The position numbers and the translations under genes are program-made. Shown piece by piece: positions 7,504-14,138 of a stretch of DNA of 19,164 nt (its first letter is position 1; each line of letters begins with the position of its first letter). Under the pieces are notes generated by a model. That model ran no database searches. It saw only the letters and a list, made by a program, of their open reading frames with translations, and had not been told where the DNA came from. The stretch covers positions 1 to 19,164 of the forward strand of contig DATBEM010000097.1 in assembly GCA_036276115.1 (NCBI GenBank). The letters run 5' to 3'. This stretch comes from Trebonia sp036276115 (GTDB lineage Bacteria > Actinomycetota > Actinomycetes > Streptosporangiales > Streptosporangiaceae).

Positions 7504-7509
7504 ATTATG
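7504..7509 (-). promoter_or_regulatory. Candidate -10 box CATAAT of the asparaginase gene
   Basis: Read on the minus strand, CATAAT is followed by nine bases and the ATG at 7494 (a GTG lies at 7497). No convincing -35 is visible. Confidence 0.35.
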
Positions 7510-7594
7510 GCGCGAGACGTCCGGTCCGGGTGCCGATTCAGTGTCCCGATTAGGCCGATATGCGGTAAACGTCCCCCGGACTGCCGGGCCGCCC

Positions 7595-9250
7595 TCAGTA
7601 GACGCACGGGATGCCATACGGGGCGTCCTTCGGGACGGAGATGCTGTCGCCATTGGCCGCCCCGCTCGTCGGCGTCGGCGTCGCCGACGACGGCGCGCCC
7701 GGGGAGTCGGGAGCCTGGGCAGGGCCGCCGAGCGACGCCGGCACCTGCAAGGTGGCGACCCCCACGCTCACCAGGACGTGCCCCGCGGGAACCGCGCCGC
7801 TCCCGGTCACGACCGTGCCCGGCCCGAAGTAGCGGGCGATGGCGGTGCCGCCCGGGTGCGCGCCCGGCCCGAAGGTGACCGTGGTCAGCGACTGGAGGCT
7901 GGCGCCGGTCTGGGCGGTGCCCTTGCGGTAGCCCTTGGCCCCGAGGGCGTTAAGCACCCCCCGGGCGACCCCGGGGTGCCCGCTGTCGTTGGTCACGTCC
8001 ACCGTGAACGCGGCCGGGTTGCGATGCGGGGCGCCGGTCGCGGGCGCGGCCGGCGTCCGGGGGCCGCCCGCGGCCGGGCGGGCTGCGGCCGGCGACCGGG
8101 GGGCGCCTGGCCTGGCGTCACCGCCGCCCGCCGGGGCGCTGAACGCCTGCTGCACCTGCGCCTGGATCTGGGGCACGTCGACGGTGTTCACGTCGCCGAT
8201 GAGGGGGATGTCCGGCCCGGGAGCGGATGGCAGCGTGTGGAAGACGAGGTTCTGCCCGGTCAGCGCGTTCATCTCGCCCGCGAACTGGATGAGGTTCCAG
8301 CCCCGGGGAACGGCCAGGTAGCCCTTGGCGGTGCTCATCAAGGTCGCCAGCTTGCCCAGGTCCGACAGCGCCCCGGCCGTCTTCAGCTTCCACAGCACGT
8401 AGTCGAGCACCGCCTGCTGGCGCTGGGTCCGGGTGATGTCGCCGCCCGGCAGGTTGTGCCGGTCGCGGACGAAGGCCAGCGCCTGCTCCGGCGTCAGGTG
8501 CTGCACGCCCGGCTTCACCACCGAGCCCGAGCCCTGCCAGCCGGTGCTCTGGTAGTACACCACCGGGTCGCGCAGGTTCCCGTTCGCCGCAATGCCCTGC
8601 CCGCCCGGCCACGGCTTGACGCACACGTACACCCCGCCGAACGCGGCCGCCAGCTCGTAGAACCCGACCAGGTTGAGCGCGGCGAACTTGTCGACGTGGA
8701 CCCCGGTCAGCGCCTGCACCGTCTCGATGGCGGCCTGCTGGCCGCCCTGCTGCGCGTCCACGCTGACCTGCCCGGTCGTCCAGGACGGGTGAGCCTTGCG
8801 GTCCGCGCTGATCCGCGCCTGCAGCCCCGCGTTGTAGGCGGCGTCGACCTTGTTCATGCCCGGGCCGTAGCCGCCGGTCCCGACCATCTGCACGTAGTCG
8901 TCGCGCGGGATGGAGAACGCGACCGCCTTGCGCCCGCCGGCGAAGATGTGCAGCAGGATCAGCGTGTTGGTGGCGTTGCCGCCCTCCGAGCCGGTGTTCA
9001 GGATGTGCTGCAGATGGTGGTCGATCAGCGTCCCGTCCCAGTAGGTGCGCGACTCCAGGCCCATGATCAGGATGTTCATCGGCCCGGTGGACGGCCCGCC
9101 GCTGGCCACGCTGGAGGTGGCGATGTCAGCCACCTGCTTTTGCGTGTAGTAGCTGATCGCGCTCACGGCCAGCACGGCGCTGGCGGCGATGCAGCCGATC
9201 CCGTACAGCGCCTTGCCCGCGGCCGACCTCACCCCCGGCAGTGCCGTCAT
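7595..9250 (-). CDS. LytR-CpsA-Psr (LCP) family cell-wall glycopolymer ligase with LytR_C domain
   Basis: The 551-residue protein has a short cytoplasmic N-terminus, one membrane anchor (about 13-32, ALYGIGCIAASAVLAVSAI) and an extracellular LCP domain (about 55-330). LCP enzymes move wall polymers such as teichoic acid or arabinogalactan-type glycans from a lipid pyrophosphate carrier onto peptidoglycan. Family marks are MNILIMGLESR, NTLILLHI, AVAFSIPRDDYV with its conserved Arg-Asp, FAALNLVGFYELAAAFGGVYVCV, and FVRDRHNLPGGDITRTQRQQ with the Arg cluster that binds pyrophosphate. A Pro/Ala-rich linker leads to a LytR_C domain (about 415-500, FTVDVTNDSG...) and a Ser/Pro/Thr-rich tail. The ATG at 9250 lies 14 bases from GGAGGGG. 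A nearer out-of-frame ATG at 9258 encodes only MAR and stops over the true start. It is divergent from dtd. Confidence 0.88.
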   Translation of the reverse strand: MTALPGVRSAAGKALYGIGCIAASAVLAVSAISYYTQKQVADIATSSVASGGPSTGPMNILIMGLESRTYWDGTLIDHHLQHILNTGSEGGNATNTLILLHIFAGGRKAVAFSIPRDDYVQMVGTGGYGPGMNKVDAAYNAGLQARISADRKAHPSWTTGQVSVDAQQGGQQAAIETVQALTGVHVDKFAALNLVGFYELAAAFGGVYVCVKPWPGGQGIAANGNLRDPVVYYQSTGWQGSGSVVKPGVQHLTPEQALAFVRDRHNLPGGDITRTQRQQAVLDYVLWKLKTAGALSDLGKLATLMSTAKGYLAVPRGWNLIQFAGEMNALTGQNLVFHTLPSAPGPDIPLIGDVNTVDVPQIQAQVQQAFSAPAGGGDARPGAPRSPAAARPAAGGPRTPAAPATGAPHRNPAAFTVDVTNDSGHPGVARGVLNALGAKGYRKGTAQTGASLQSLTTVTFGPGAHPGGTAIARYFGPGTVVTGSGAVPAGHVLVSVGVATLQVPASLGGPAQAPDSPGAPSSATPTPTSGAANGDSISVPKDAPYGIPCVY

Positions 9251-9326
9251 CTCGCCATCCCGCCCCTCCGCCAGCCTCCCGCGTGCCGAATGCCGATGGG
9301 CCGGAGATTACCGAACGATATAGGCG

Positions 9327-9359
9327 CCGGGCCCGGGTTTGCCCATATCCGGGCCCGGG
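9327..9359. promoter_or_regulatory. Two perfect copies of the palindrome CCGGGCCCGGG, 22 bp apart
   Basis: The 11-bp sequence occurs at 9327-9337 and 9349-9359 between the divergent LCP and dtd genes. Each copy is itself palindromic, and the two can also pair as one 11-base-pair hairpin with an 11-base loop. The spacing of 22 bp puts the copies on one helix face. This could be an operator or a GC-rich hairpin; in DNA this GC-rich, chance is also possible. Confidence 0.45.
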
Positions 9360-9381
9360 CGGCCAGCGGGCGCCGGGGGAG

Positions 9382-9387
9382 TAGAGT
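9382..9387 (+). promoter_or_regulatory. Candidate -10 box TAGAGT for a leaderless dtd transcript
   Basis: TAGAGT matches the TANNNT form of actinobacterial -10 boxes. It is followed by exactly seven bases and the GTG at 9395, so transcription would begin at or near the start codon. No clear -35 is visible. Confidence 0.5.
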
Positions 9388-9394
9388 GCCTGCC

Positions 9395-9820
9395 GTGCGG
9401 GCAGTCGTGCAGCGAGTCACCCAGGCCAGCGTGACCGTCGACGGGCAGGTCACCGGGGCGATCAGCGAGCCCGGGCTGTGCGTCCTGGTCGGCATCACCC
9501 ACGACGACGACCAGGCCAAGGCGGCCAGGCTCGCGGCCAAGCTGTGGGGCCTGCGCATCCTCGGCGGCGAGAAGTCCTGCTCCGGCACCGGCGCTCCGCT
9601 GCTGGTGATCAGCCAGTTCACCCTCTACGCGGACACCGGCAAGGGCCGCCGTCCGGCGTGGCTGGCCGCGGCCCCCCGCCCGGTCGCCGAGCCGCTGGTC
9701 GAGGCGGTCGTGGCCGGGCTGCGGGCGCTCGGCGCCCGGGTCGAGACTGGCATCTTCGGGGCCGACATGCAGGTCGCCCTCGTCAACGACGGGCCGGTCA
9801 CGATCATCCTGGAGCTGTAG
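9395..9820 (+). CDS. dtd: D-aminoacyl-tRNA deacylase
   Basis: The 141-residue protein has the usual length of the DTD family. It removes D-amino acids (and glycine) wrongly attached to tRNAs, a translation quality-control step in the cytoplasm. Conserved features are the N-terminus RAVVQRVTQASVTVDG, the active-site SQFTLYADTGKGRRPAW and the C-terminal GIFGADMQVALVNDGPVTI, which contains the Gly-Pro motif that rejects L-aminoacyl groups. I chose GTG 9395 because it gives the canonical start and because TAGAGT lies seven bases upstream as for a leaderless message. GTG 9386 in the same frame, four bases after GGAG, would add three residues and is a fair alternative. The frame stays open far upstream, but only as the antisense of the LCP gene. 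Confidence 0.93.
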   Translation: MRAVVQRVTQASVTVDGQVTGAISEPGLCVLVGITHDDDQAKAARLAAKLWGLRILGGEKSCSGTGAPLLVISQFTLYADTGKGRRPAWLAAAPRPVAEPLVEAVVAGLRALGARVETGIFGADMQVALVNDGPVTIILEL

Positions 9821-9865
9821 CCCTGGCCGGCGGGCGCGGTCCGCTGGCGGGTAGCTCGCCGCCCG

Positions 9866-9892
9866 GCTCCCGCGGGCAGTGGCCGCGGGAGC
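9866..9892. terminator. Perfect 10-bp hairpin between dtd and the convergent small gene
   Basis: GCTCCCGCGG (9866-9875), loop GCAGTGG, CCGCGGGAGC (9883-9892) form a perfect stem 46 bases after the dtd stop. There is no immediate T-run; such T-less hairpins are common terminators in GC-rich actinobacteria. It could serve both converging genes. Confidence 0.6.
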
Positions 9893-9987
9893 GACGGCCG
9901 CCCGCGGCGCTTAACTTCTTTCGCACGGGTCCGGGCGCCTCGCGCGAGCCGGCCCGCGGTAGCCCCGCCCGGGCGCTGGCGCGGCCG

Positions 9988-10335
9988 TCAGCCGTCAGCC
10001 GCGTCCCGGGCCAGGCCAGCCTGGGCGCAGGCGGCCTGCTCGGCCCGGGCGATCGCGTCGCTCCCGGCCCAGGCGGCCCGGCAGGTCGCCCGGGCCTGGC
10101 CGCCGCACTCGTGGATGAACTGGCCGCCCATGCTCCCGGGCACGTTGAGGCTGATGCAGCCGTTGGCCGACCGCGCCTGCGAGTCCGGGCTGAGGCCCGC
10201 CCAGATCCCGCCGCCGATCGCGGCCGCGAGGATGACCGCGCCCGCGACGAGGAGCAGCCGCTTCTGCCCGGGCGGCATCGGGGTGGCGGCGGCCGGGTTC
10301 GACTTGCTGTACACCGGGCTGGGCGAGCTGGCCAT
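9988..10335 (-). CDS. Small single-pass membrane protein with Cys-rich extracytoplasmic tail, unknown function
   Basis: The 115-residue product has a polar, Pro-rich N-terminus (MASSPSPVYSKSNPAAATPMPPGQKR), one membrane segment (about 28-48, LLLVAGAVILAAAIGGGIWAG) and an outside domain of about 65 residues with four Cys (in GCISLN, HECGG, ATCRAAW, AACAQ), suggesting two disulfides. I do not recognise a named family and assign no function. The start was set at ATG 10335 because it directly precedes the membrane-anchor architecture and because TACAAT lies eight bases upstream as for a leaderless message. The frame remains open back to 10521 but that part is Arg-rich and looks non-coding. The gene converges on dtd and diverges from the VOC gene. 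Confidence 0.65.
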   Translation of the reverse strand: MASSPSPVYSKSNPAAATPMPPGQKRLLLVAGAVILAAAIGGGIWAGLSPDSQARSANGCISLNVPGSMGGQFIHECGGQARATCRAAWAGSDAIARAEQAACAQAGLARDAADG

Positions 10336-10343
10336 GATCGCCC

Positions 10344-10349
10344 ATTGTA
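10344..10349 (-). promoter_or_regulatory. Candidate -10 box TACAAT of the small membrane protein gene
   Basis: On the minus strand TACAAT is followed by eight bases and the ATG at 10335. No clear -35 or Shine-Dalgarno sequence is seen. Confidence 0.45.
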
Positions 10350-10461
10350 GGAGGTAGCGGGCAGCGAGCGCACCCCGTGCATCGCGCCTGCCGGCCAGGG
10401 GACAGTAGAAGCGGTAGCGTCGCCCGGGGCGGCACCGGCCGCCGGGGCGGCCGCCCGCCCG

Positions 10462-10546
10462 GCAGTGACACGCAGAGTCAGTGAGGCGCGACGCAGTGAC
10501 ACGGCCGGCAGCGAAACGCAAGCAGCGATACGCAAGCAGCGATACG
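10462..10546 (+). repeat. Six degenerate copies of an 11-bp motif at 14-16 bp period (GCAGYGANACG)
   Basis: Copies begin at 10462 and 10493 (both GCAGTGACACG), 10508 (GCAGCGAAACG), and 10522 and 10536 (both GCAGCGATACG). A weaker copy begins at 10478 (TCAGTGAGGCG, 8 of 11). The last two form an exact 14-bp duplication and end at the ribosome site of the VOC gene. The array is in the intergenic region and so is probably part of the VOC 5' leader or promoter. Confidence 0.75.
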
Positions 10547-10559
10547 GGAGGTGGGGATC

Positions 10560-11336
10560 GTGGTCATTCGCGACACCGCGTGGCCAGAGGGGACCCCGTG
10601 CTGGGTGGACCTCGGGGTAGACGACGTGAGCAAGGCAATCGAGTACTACTCGGCCCAGTTCGGCTGGGACGTGCGCGTGGGCGGCCCGGAGGTGGGGGGC
10701 TACTCGGTCGCCACCGTGGACGGGCGCCAGGTCGCCGGGATCGGCCCGAAGATGGGCGAGCGGCAGCCGACGGTGTGGACGACCTACCTCGCGGCGGACA
10801 ACGCCGACGACGTCGCCGCCCGCGTCACGGCCGCCGGCGGCCAGGTCGTCATGGAGCCGATGGACGTCATGGAGCTGGGCCGGATGGCGGTGGCGGCCGA
10901 CCCGGCCGGCGGCGTGTTCGGCATCTGGCAGGCCCGCCAGCACACCGGCGCCCAGCTCGCCAACGTGCCCGGCGCGGTCGCCTGGAACGAGCACATGAGC
11001 CACGACTTCGAGGGGTCCAAGCGGTTCTACGCCGCCGTGTTCGGCTACGAGTACGAGGACATGAGCAACGGCGACTTCGCCTACGCGACGCTGCGGCTCG
11101 GCGGCCAGCCGGCCGGCGGCATCGGAGCCTACCCGCGGGGCGTTCCCAACGCCATTCCCGGCTCGTGGACGGTGTACTTCGCCACCGCCGACACCGACGC
11201 GACCGTCGCCACCGCGACCCGGCTCGGCGCGCGGGTCGAGCACGAGCCGGTCGACACGCCGTTCGGCCGGATGGCCATGGTCGCCGACGACCAGGGGGCG
11301 CGCTACTCCCTGATGTCGATGCCAGCCGGCCGGTAA
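10560..11336 (+). CDS. Two-module VOC (glyoxalase/bleomycin-resistance fold) protein, CFP32-like
   Basis: The 258-residue protein contains two vicinal-oxygen-chelate modules. The first (about 8-125) runs from GTPCWVDLGVDDVSKAIEYYSAQFGWDV to ADPAGGVFGIWQ. The second (about 138-258) runs from GAVAWNEHMSHDFEGSKRFYAAVFGYEYEDM to DDQGARYSLMSMP. This layout is that of the mycobacterial CFP32/Rv0577 group and of related Streptomyces proteins. Members bind metal or small ligands, and some have glyoxalase or resistance roles, but the reaction here cannot be stated. GTG 10560 was chosen as start because GGGAGG (10546-10551) lies eight bases upstream; an in-frame GTG at 10551 overlaps that site. The gene is preceded by the tandem repeat at 10462-10546 and converges on the tautomerase gene with only 12 bases between stops. 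Confidence 0.87.
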   Translation: MVIRDTAWPEGTPCWVDLGVDDVSKAIEYYSAQFGWDVRVGGPEVGGYSVATVDGRQVAGIGPKMGERQPTVWTTYLAADNADDVAARVTAAGGQVVMEPMDVMELGRMAVAADPAGGVFGIWQARQHTGAQLANVPGAVAWNEHMSHDFEGSKRFYAAVFGYEYEDMSNGDFAYATLRLGGQPAGGIGAYPRGVPNAIPGSWTVYFATADTDATVATATRLGARVEHEPVDTPFGRMAMVADDQGARYSLMSMPAGR

Positions 11337-11348
11337 CGACCCGGCCCG

Positions 11349-12656
11349 TCAGGACCGGGGGAAGACCGTCCCGTCGAATAGCTTGCGGGCGGTGCGGACG
11401 ACCCCGGCCCGGGTGACCCGGGGCGGGGTGACGGTGGCGTCCAGCTCGACCTCGACGCCGACCGCACCGGTGGGGTGCTCGACCGACAGGCGGCTGCTAT
11501 CGGGGAGGACGGCCAGGTCGTGCCCGACCGCCCCCGGCGTCACGATTGCCGCGGCGACGCTGACCGCGCCGAGCACCCCGATTGCCTCGTGCACCCGGGC
11601 CGGGATCCAGGTCCGGGTGCAGATCGCCCCGCCGGCCGCCGGCGGGGCGACGAGCGACACCTTCGGCACGGTGGCGCCGGCCACGTCCCCCAGGCCCATC
11701 GCCTTGCCCGCCGCGATCCGCAGCTCCTGCACCCGCGCCCGCAGCTCCTCGTCGGCCTCCAGCTCCGCCACGGGCTCATAGCCCGTCCGGCCGAGGTCGG
11801 CGGCGGCCACCACGACCACCGGCATGCCGCTGTCGACGCAGGTCACCGAGATGCCGGCGATCTCGTCGCGGACGCTGCCGGTCGGGAAGGCCGGGCGGCC
11901 AGGCTCTCCCGGCGCGCCGGAGAAGTCCAGCACCACCGGGGCGGCGGTGCCGGGGACCCCGTCGATCGCGGTGCCGCCGTCGTAGCGGACCCGCCCTCCG
12001 GGAGCGGCGAAGGTGGCCGTGACCAGCTGGCCGGTGTTGACCATGCTGATCAGCACGCGGGTGGTCCCGTCAGCCTCGCCCGGCCGCGCCCGGTGGCCGG
12101 CCGGGACGAGGCCGCGCTCGACCGCGAACGGGCCGATCCCGGCGAGGATGTTGCCGCAGTTCTGCCGGTCCGTCACGACCGGCTCATCCACCATGACCTG
12201 CAAGAACAGGTAGTCCACGTCCACGCCGGGCTGGCCCGAGGTGGCGACGACCGCCACCTTGGAGGTCAGCGGGTGGGCGCCGCCGATCCCGTCGATCTGC
12301 CGCGGGTCGGGCGAGCCCATGACCCCCAGGAGCGCGGCGTCGCGCGCGCGGCCGGCGGGCGGCAGGTCCTCGGCCAGGAAGTAGGCGCCCTTGCTGGTCC
12401 CGCCGCGCATCAGCATGCAGGGGATGCCCTCGCTGGGCGGGGGCGGCTCGGCCGCCTCGGCTATCGCCTCGGCCTCGGCCACCGCCTGGGCCGCGACCTC
12501 CGGGGGCACCGCGTCCGGGGGCGCGACGCCGGCCGCCTCGGGGCCCGGGACCGTCGGCCCCGGGAATTCCGGCTCGGTCTCGGGCGGCACGACGGTGCCG
12601 GCGGGCACGGCGGCGGCGAGCGGGCGGGCGGGTTCGGTGGGAGTCATCCCATTCAT
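11349..12656 (-). CDS. galD: 4-oxalomesaconate tautomerase-like protein (GalD/PrpF family) with unusual N-terminal extension
   Basis: The 435-residue protein matches the PrpF fold. It looks closest to GalD, which interconverts the tautomers of 4-oxalomesaconate in gallate and protocatechuate 4,5-cleavage catabolism. Diagnostic stretches are IPCMLMRGGTSKGAYFLAEDLP (from residue 78), GSPDPRQIDGIGG, QNCGNILAGIGPFAVERG, VTCVDSGMPVVVV and VEHPTGAVGVEVEL. The first 77 residues are a Pro/Ala/Glu-rich segment with no counterpart in GalD proteins, which normally begin a few residues before the IPC motif. The ATG at 12656 overlaps the stop of the upstream regulator-aldolase gene (ATGA), so translation is probably coupled; ATG 12647 is an alternative. 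The neighbour encodes the aldolase of the same pathway. The hydratase (GalB/LigJ) that should act between them is not in this window. Other PrpF members isomerise aconitate or methylitaconate, so the substrate is likely but not certain. Confidence 0.8.
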   Translation of the reverse strand: MNGMTPTEPARPLAAAVPAGTVVPPETEPEFPGPTVPGPEAAGVAPPDAVPPEVAAQAVAEAEAIAEAAEPPPPSEGIPCMLMRGGTSKGAYFLAEDLPPAGRARDAALLGVMGSPDPRQIDGIGGAHPLTSKVAVVATSGQPGVDVDYLFLQVMVDEPVVTDRQNCGNILAGIGPFAVERGLVPAGHRARPGEADGTTRVLISMVNTGQLVTATFAAPGGRVRYDGGTAIDGVPGTAAPVVLDFSGAPGEPGRPAFPTGSVRDEIAGISVTCVDSGMPVVVVAAADLGRTGYEPVAELEADEELRARVQELRIAAGKAMGLGDVAGATVPKVSLVAPPAAGGAICTRTWIPARVHEAIGVLGAVSVAAAIVTPGAVGHDLAVLPDSSRLSVEHPTGAVGVEVELDATVTPPRVTRAGVVRTARKLFDGTVFPRS

Positions 12657-14131
12657 ACTTCACCAGCTCGCCGGGAGTATTCCTCGGCGCTGATGTACTC
12701 CACCCCCGCCCGCGCCAGCGTGGCCCGCAGCCCGTACATGTCCAGGCCGAGCTCGCCCGCCGCCAGGCGCCGGCGGCTGGCCTCCTCCTTGGCCACCCGG
12801 GCCCCCGACGCGGCGGCGGCGGCGGCTACCTCCGCTCGCGGCACCGCGCAGACGCCGTCGTCGTCGGCCACGATCGCGTCGCCCGGCCGGACCACCTGGC
12901 CGCCGAGGACGACCGGGACGTTCACCGCGCCGGGCGTCTCCTTGACCGTGCCCTGCGCGCTGACGTGCGCGGTCCAGGCCGGGAAGCCCATCTCCCGCAG
13001 CTCCTGGGTGTCGCGCAGGCCCGCCCCCATGACCAGGCCGCGCACCCCGCGGGCGGCCAGCGAGGTCGCCAGCAGCTCCCCGAACCCGCCGTCGGAGGAC
13101 GGCGACGCGGTGGTGACGACGATGATGTCGCCCGGCCGGGCCTGCTCGACGGCGGCATGGATCATCAGGTTGTCGCCGGGCCAGCAGACCACCGTCAGCG
13201 CCGTGCCCGCGATCCGGGTGCCCTGCTGGTTGGGCCGCAGCCCCGGCCCGAGGTAGCCGCGCCGCCCGATCGCCTCGTGGACGGTCGCGACGCCGTACCC
13301 GGCGAGCTGGTCGACGTGGGCGAGGTCGGCCCGGGGCGGGTCGGTGACGACGACGTTGCGCATGGCGGGTTCCCTTTCGTGGGTTTCCTTGGCGTGCGGC
13401 CGGGCCGGGGAAGCAGGACCGGCCGGGGGAGCGGGGCGGGCGGGTAAGTGGCCCGCGCCGGAGGCGTCGCCCGCGCGCAGCGCCTCGATCACGCTGGCGA
13501 GGTGGCGGCGAGTGGCCTCCTCGGCGGCGGCGGGCCGGCGGCCGGCGATGGCCTCGATGATCTCAAGGTGCTCGCGCAGGGAGTGCCCGGGGCGGCCGGG
13601 CCGCAGCGCGATCTGGTACTGGTAGCGGATCAGCTGGGCGTTCAGGCGCTCCAGGAGGGCCACCGCGATGTACTGGCCGGAGATCTCGCGCACCCGCTGG
13701 TGCATCGCCGCGTTGAGGTCGGAGTACCCGCGGGCGTCGCCCGCGGCGACGGCGGCGGTCATGGCGTCCCCGAGGCGGCGCAGCGACGCGGCGTCCTGGT
13801 GGCCGATGGCGAGCGCCGCCTTGGCCGCGCACAGCCCCTCCAGCGCCATCCGGCACTCGGTGATGGCCACCGCCTCGTCGCTGGAGACGACCCGGACGCG
13901 GGCGCCGCGGTTGGGCACCCGCTCGACCAGGCCCTCGGTGGCGAGGTCGAGCAGCGCCGCTCGCAGGCTGGCCCGGGTGACGCCCAGCGCCGCCGCGAGC
14001 TCCTCCTCCACCAGCCGCTGGCCGGGGGCGTAGTCGCCGCCGAGGATCGCCCGCCGCAACGTCGCGTGCGCGTGGCAGCGGGCGCCGGCCCCGGCCCGCG
14101 GGGGGCCGGCGCCGTCGGGCGGGGCGGGCAT
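12653..14131 (-). CDS. Fusion of a GntR/FCD transcription regulator with a 4-carboxy-4-hydroxy-2-oxoadipate aldolase-like enzyme
   Basis: One uninterrupted frame encodes 492 residues. Residues 20-83 are a GntR winged helix-turn-helix (LRRAILGGDYAPGQRLVEEELAAALGVTRASLRAALLDLATEGLVERVPNRGARV). Residues 90-215 are an FCD ligand domain with the usual metal set N140, H144, H188 and H210. A Pro/Ala-rich linker (220-256) leads to a complete RraA-fold aldolase of the HMG/CHA type (257-492). This has SDGGFGELLATSLAARGVRGLVMGAGLRDTQELREMGFPAW, whose Arg-Asp (GLRDT) matches the catalytic/metal pair, and VVRPGDAIVADDDGV. Such aldolases split 4-carboxy-4-hydroxy-2-oxoadipate into pyruvate and oxaloacetate. 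ATG 14131 is chosen because a -35/-10 pair ends seven bases upstream; GTG 14152 would add seven residues. An internal ATG at 13363 with AAAGGGA seven bases upstream could also give free aldolase. The gene is first in an operon with galD. Confidence 0.83.
   Translation of the reverse strand: MPAPPDGAGPPRAGAGARCHAHATLRRAILGGDYAPGQRLVEEELAAALGVTRASLRAALLDLATEGLVERVPNRGARVRVVSSDEAVAITECRMALEGLCAAKAALAIGHQDAASLRRLGDAMTAAVAAGDARGYSDLNAAMHQRVREISGQYIAVALLERLNAQLIRYQYQIALRPGRPGHSLREHLEIIEAIAGRRPAAAEEATRRHLASVIEALRAGDASGAGHLPARPAPPAGPASPARPHAKETHEREPAMRNVVVTDPPRADLAHVDQLAGYGVATVHEAIGRRGYLGPGLRPNQQGTRIAGTALTVVCWPGDNLMIHAAVEQARPGDIIVVTTASPSSDGGFGELLATSLAARGVRGLVMGAGLRDTQELREMGFPAWTAHVSAQGTVKETPGAVNVPVVLGGQVVRPGDAIVADDDGVCAVPRAEVAAAAAASGARVAKEEASRRRLAAGELGLDMYGLRATLARAGVEYISAEEYSRRAGEV
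13371..13377 (-). promoter_or_regulatory. Internal ribosome site AAAGGGA ahead of the aldolase half
   Basis: On the minus strand AAAGGGA is followed by seven bases and the ATG at 13363, which begins the conserved aldolase sequence (MRNVVVTDPPRADL). It suggests that free aldolase could be made as well as the fusion, or that the two halves were once separate genes. Confidence 0.5.
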
Positions 14132-14138
14132 GCTCCGG

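Noticed and set aside
9247..9258. Three-codon frame MAR overlapping the LCP start, like the exporter leader
   Set aside because: Too short to claim as a leader; reported only within the LCP start discussion.
7541..9394. Upstream extension of the dtd frame
   Set aside because: It is antisense of the LCP gene; DTD proteins are about 141-150 residues, as given by the GTG at 9395.
9804..11243. Long minus-strand open frame across the VOC gene and small membrane protein
   Set aside because: Its sequence is antisense of VOC modules and out of frame with the membrane protein; no domain is visible.
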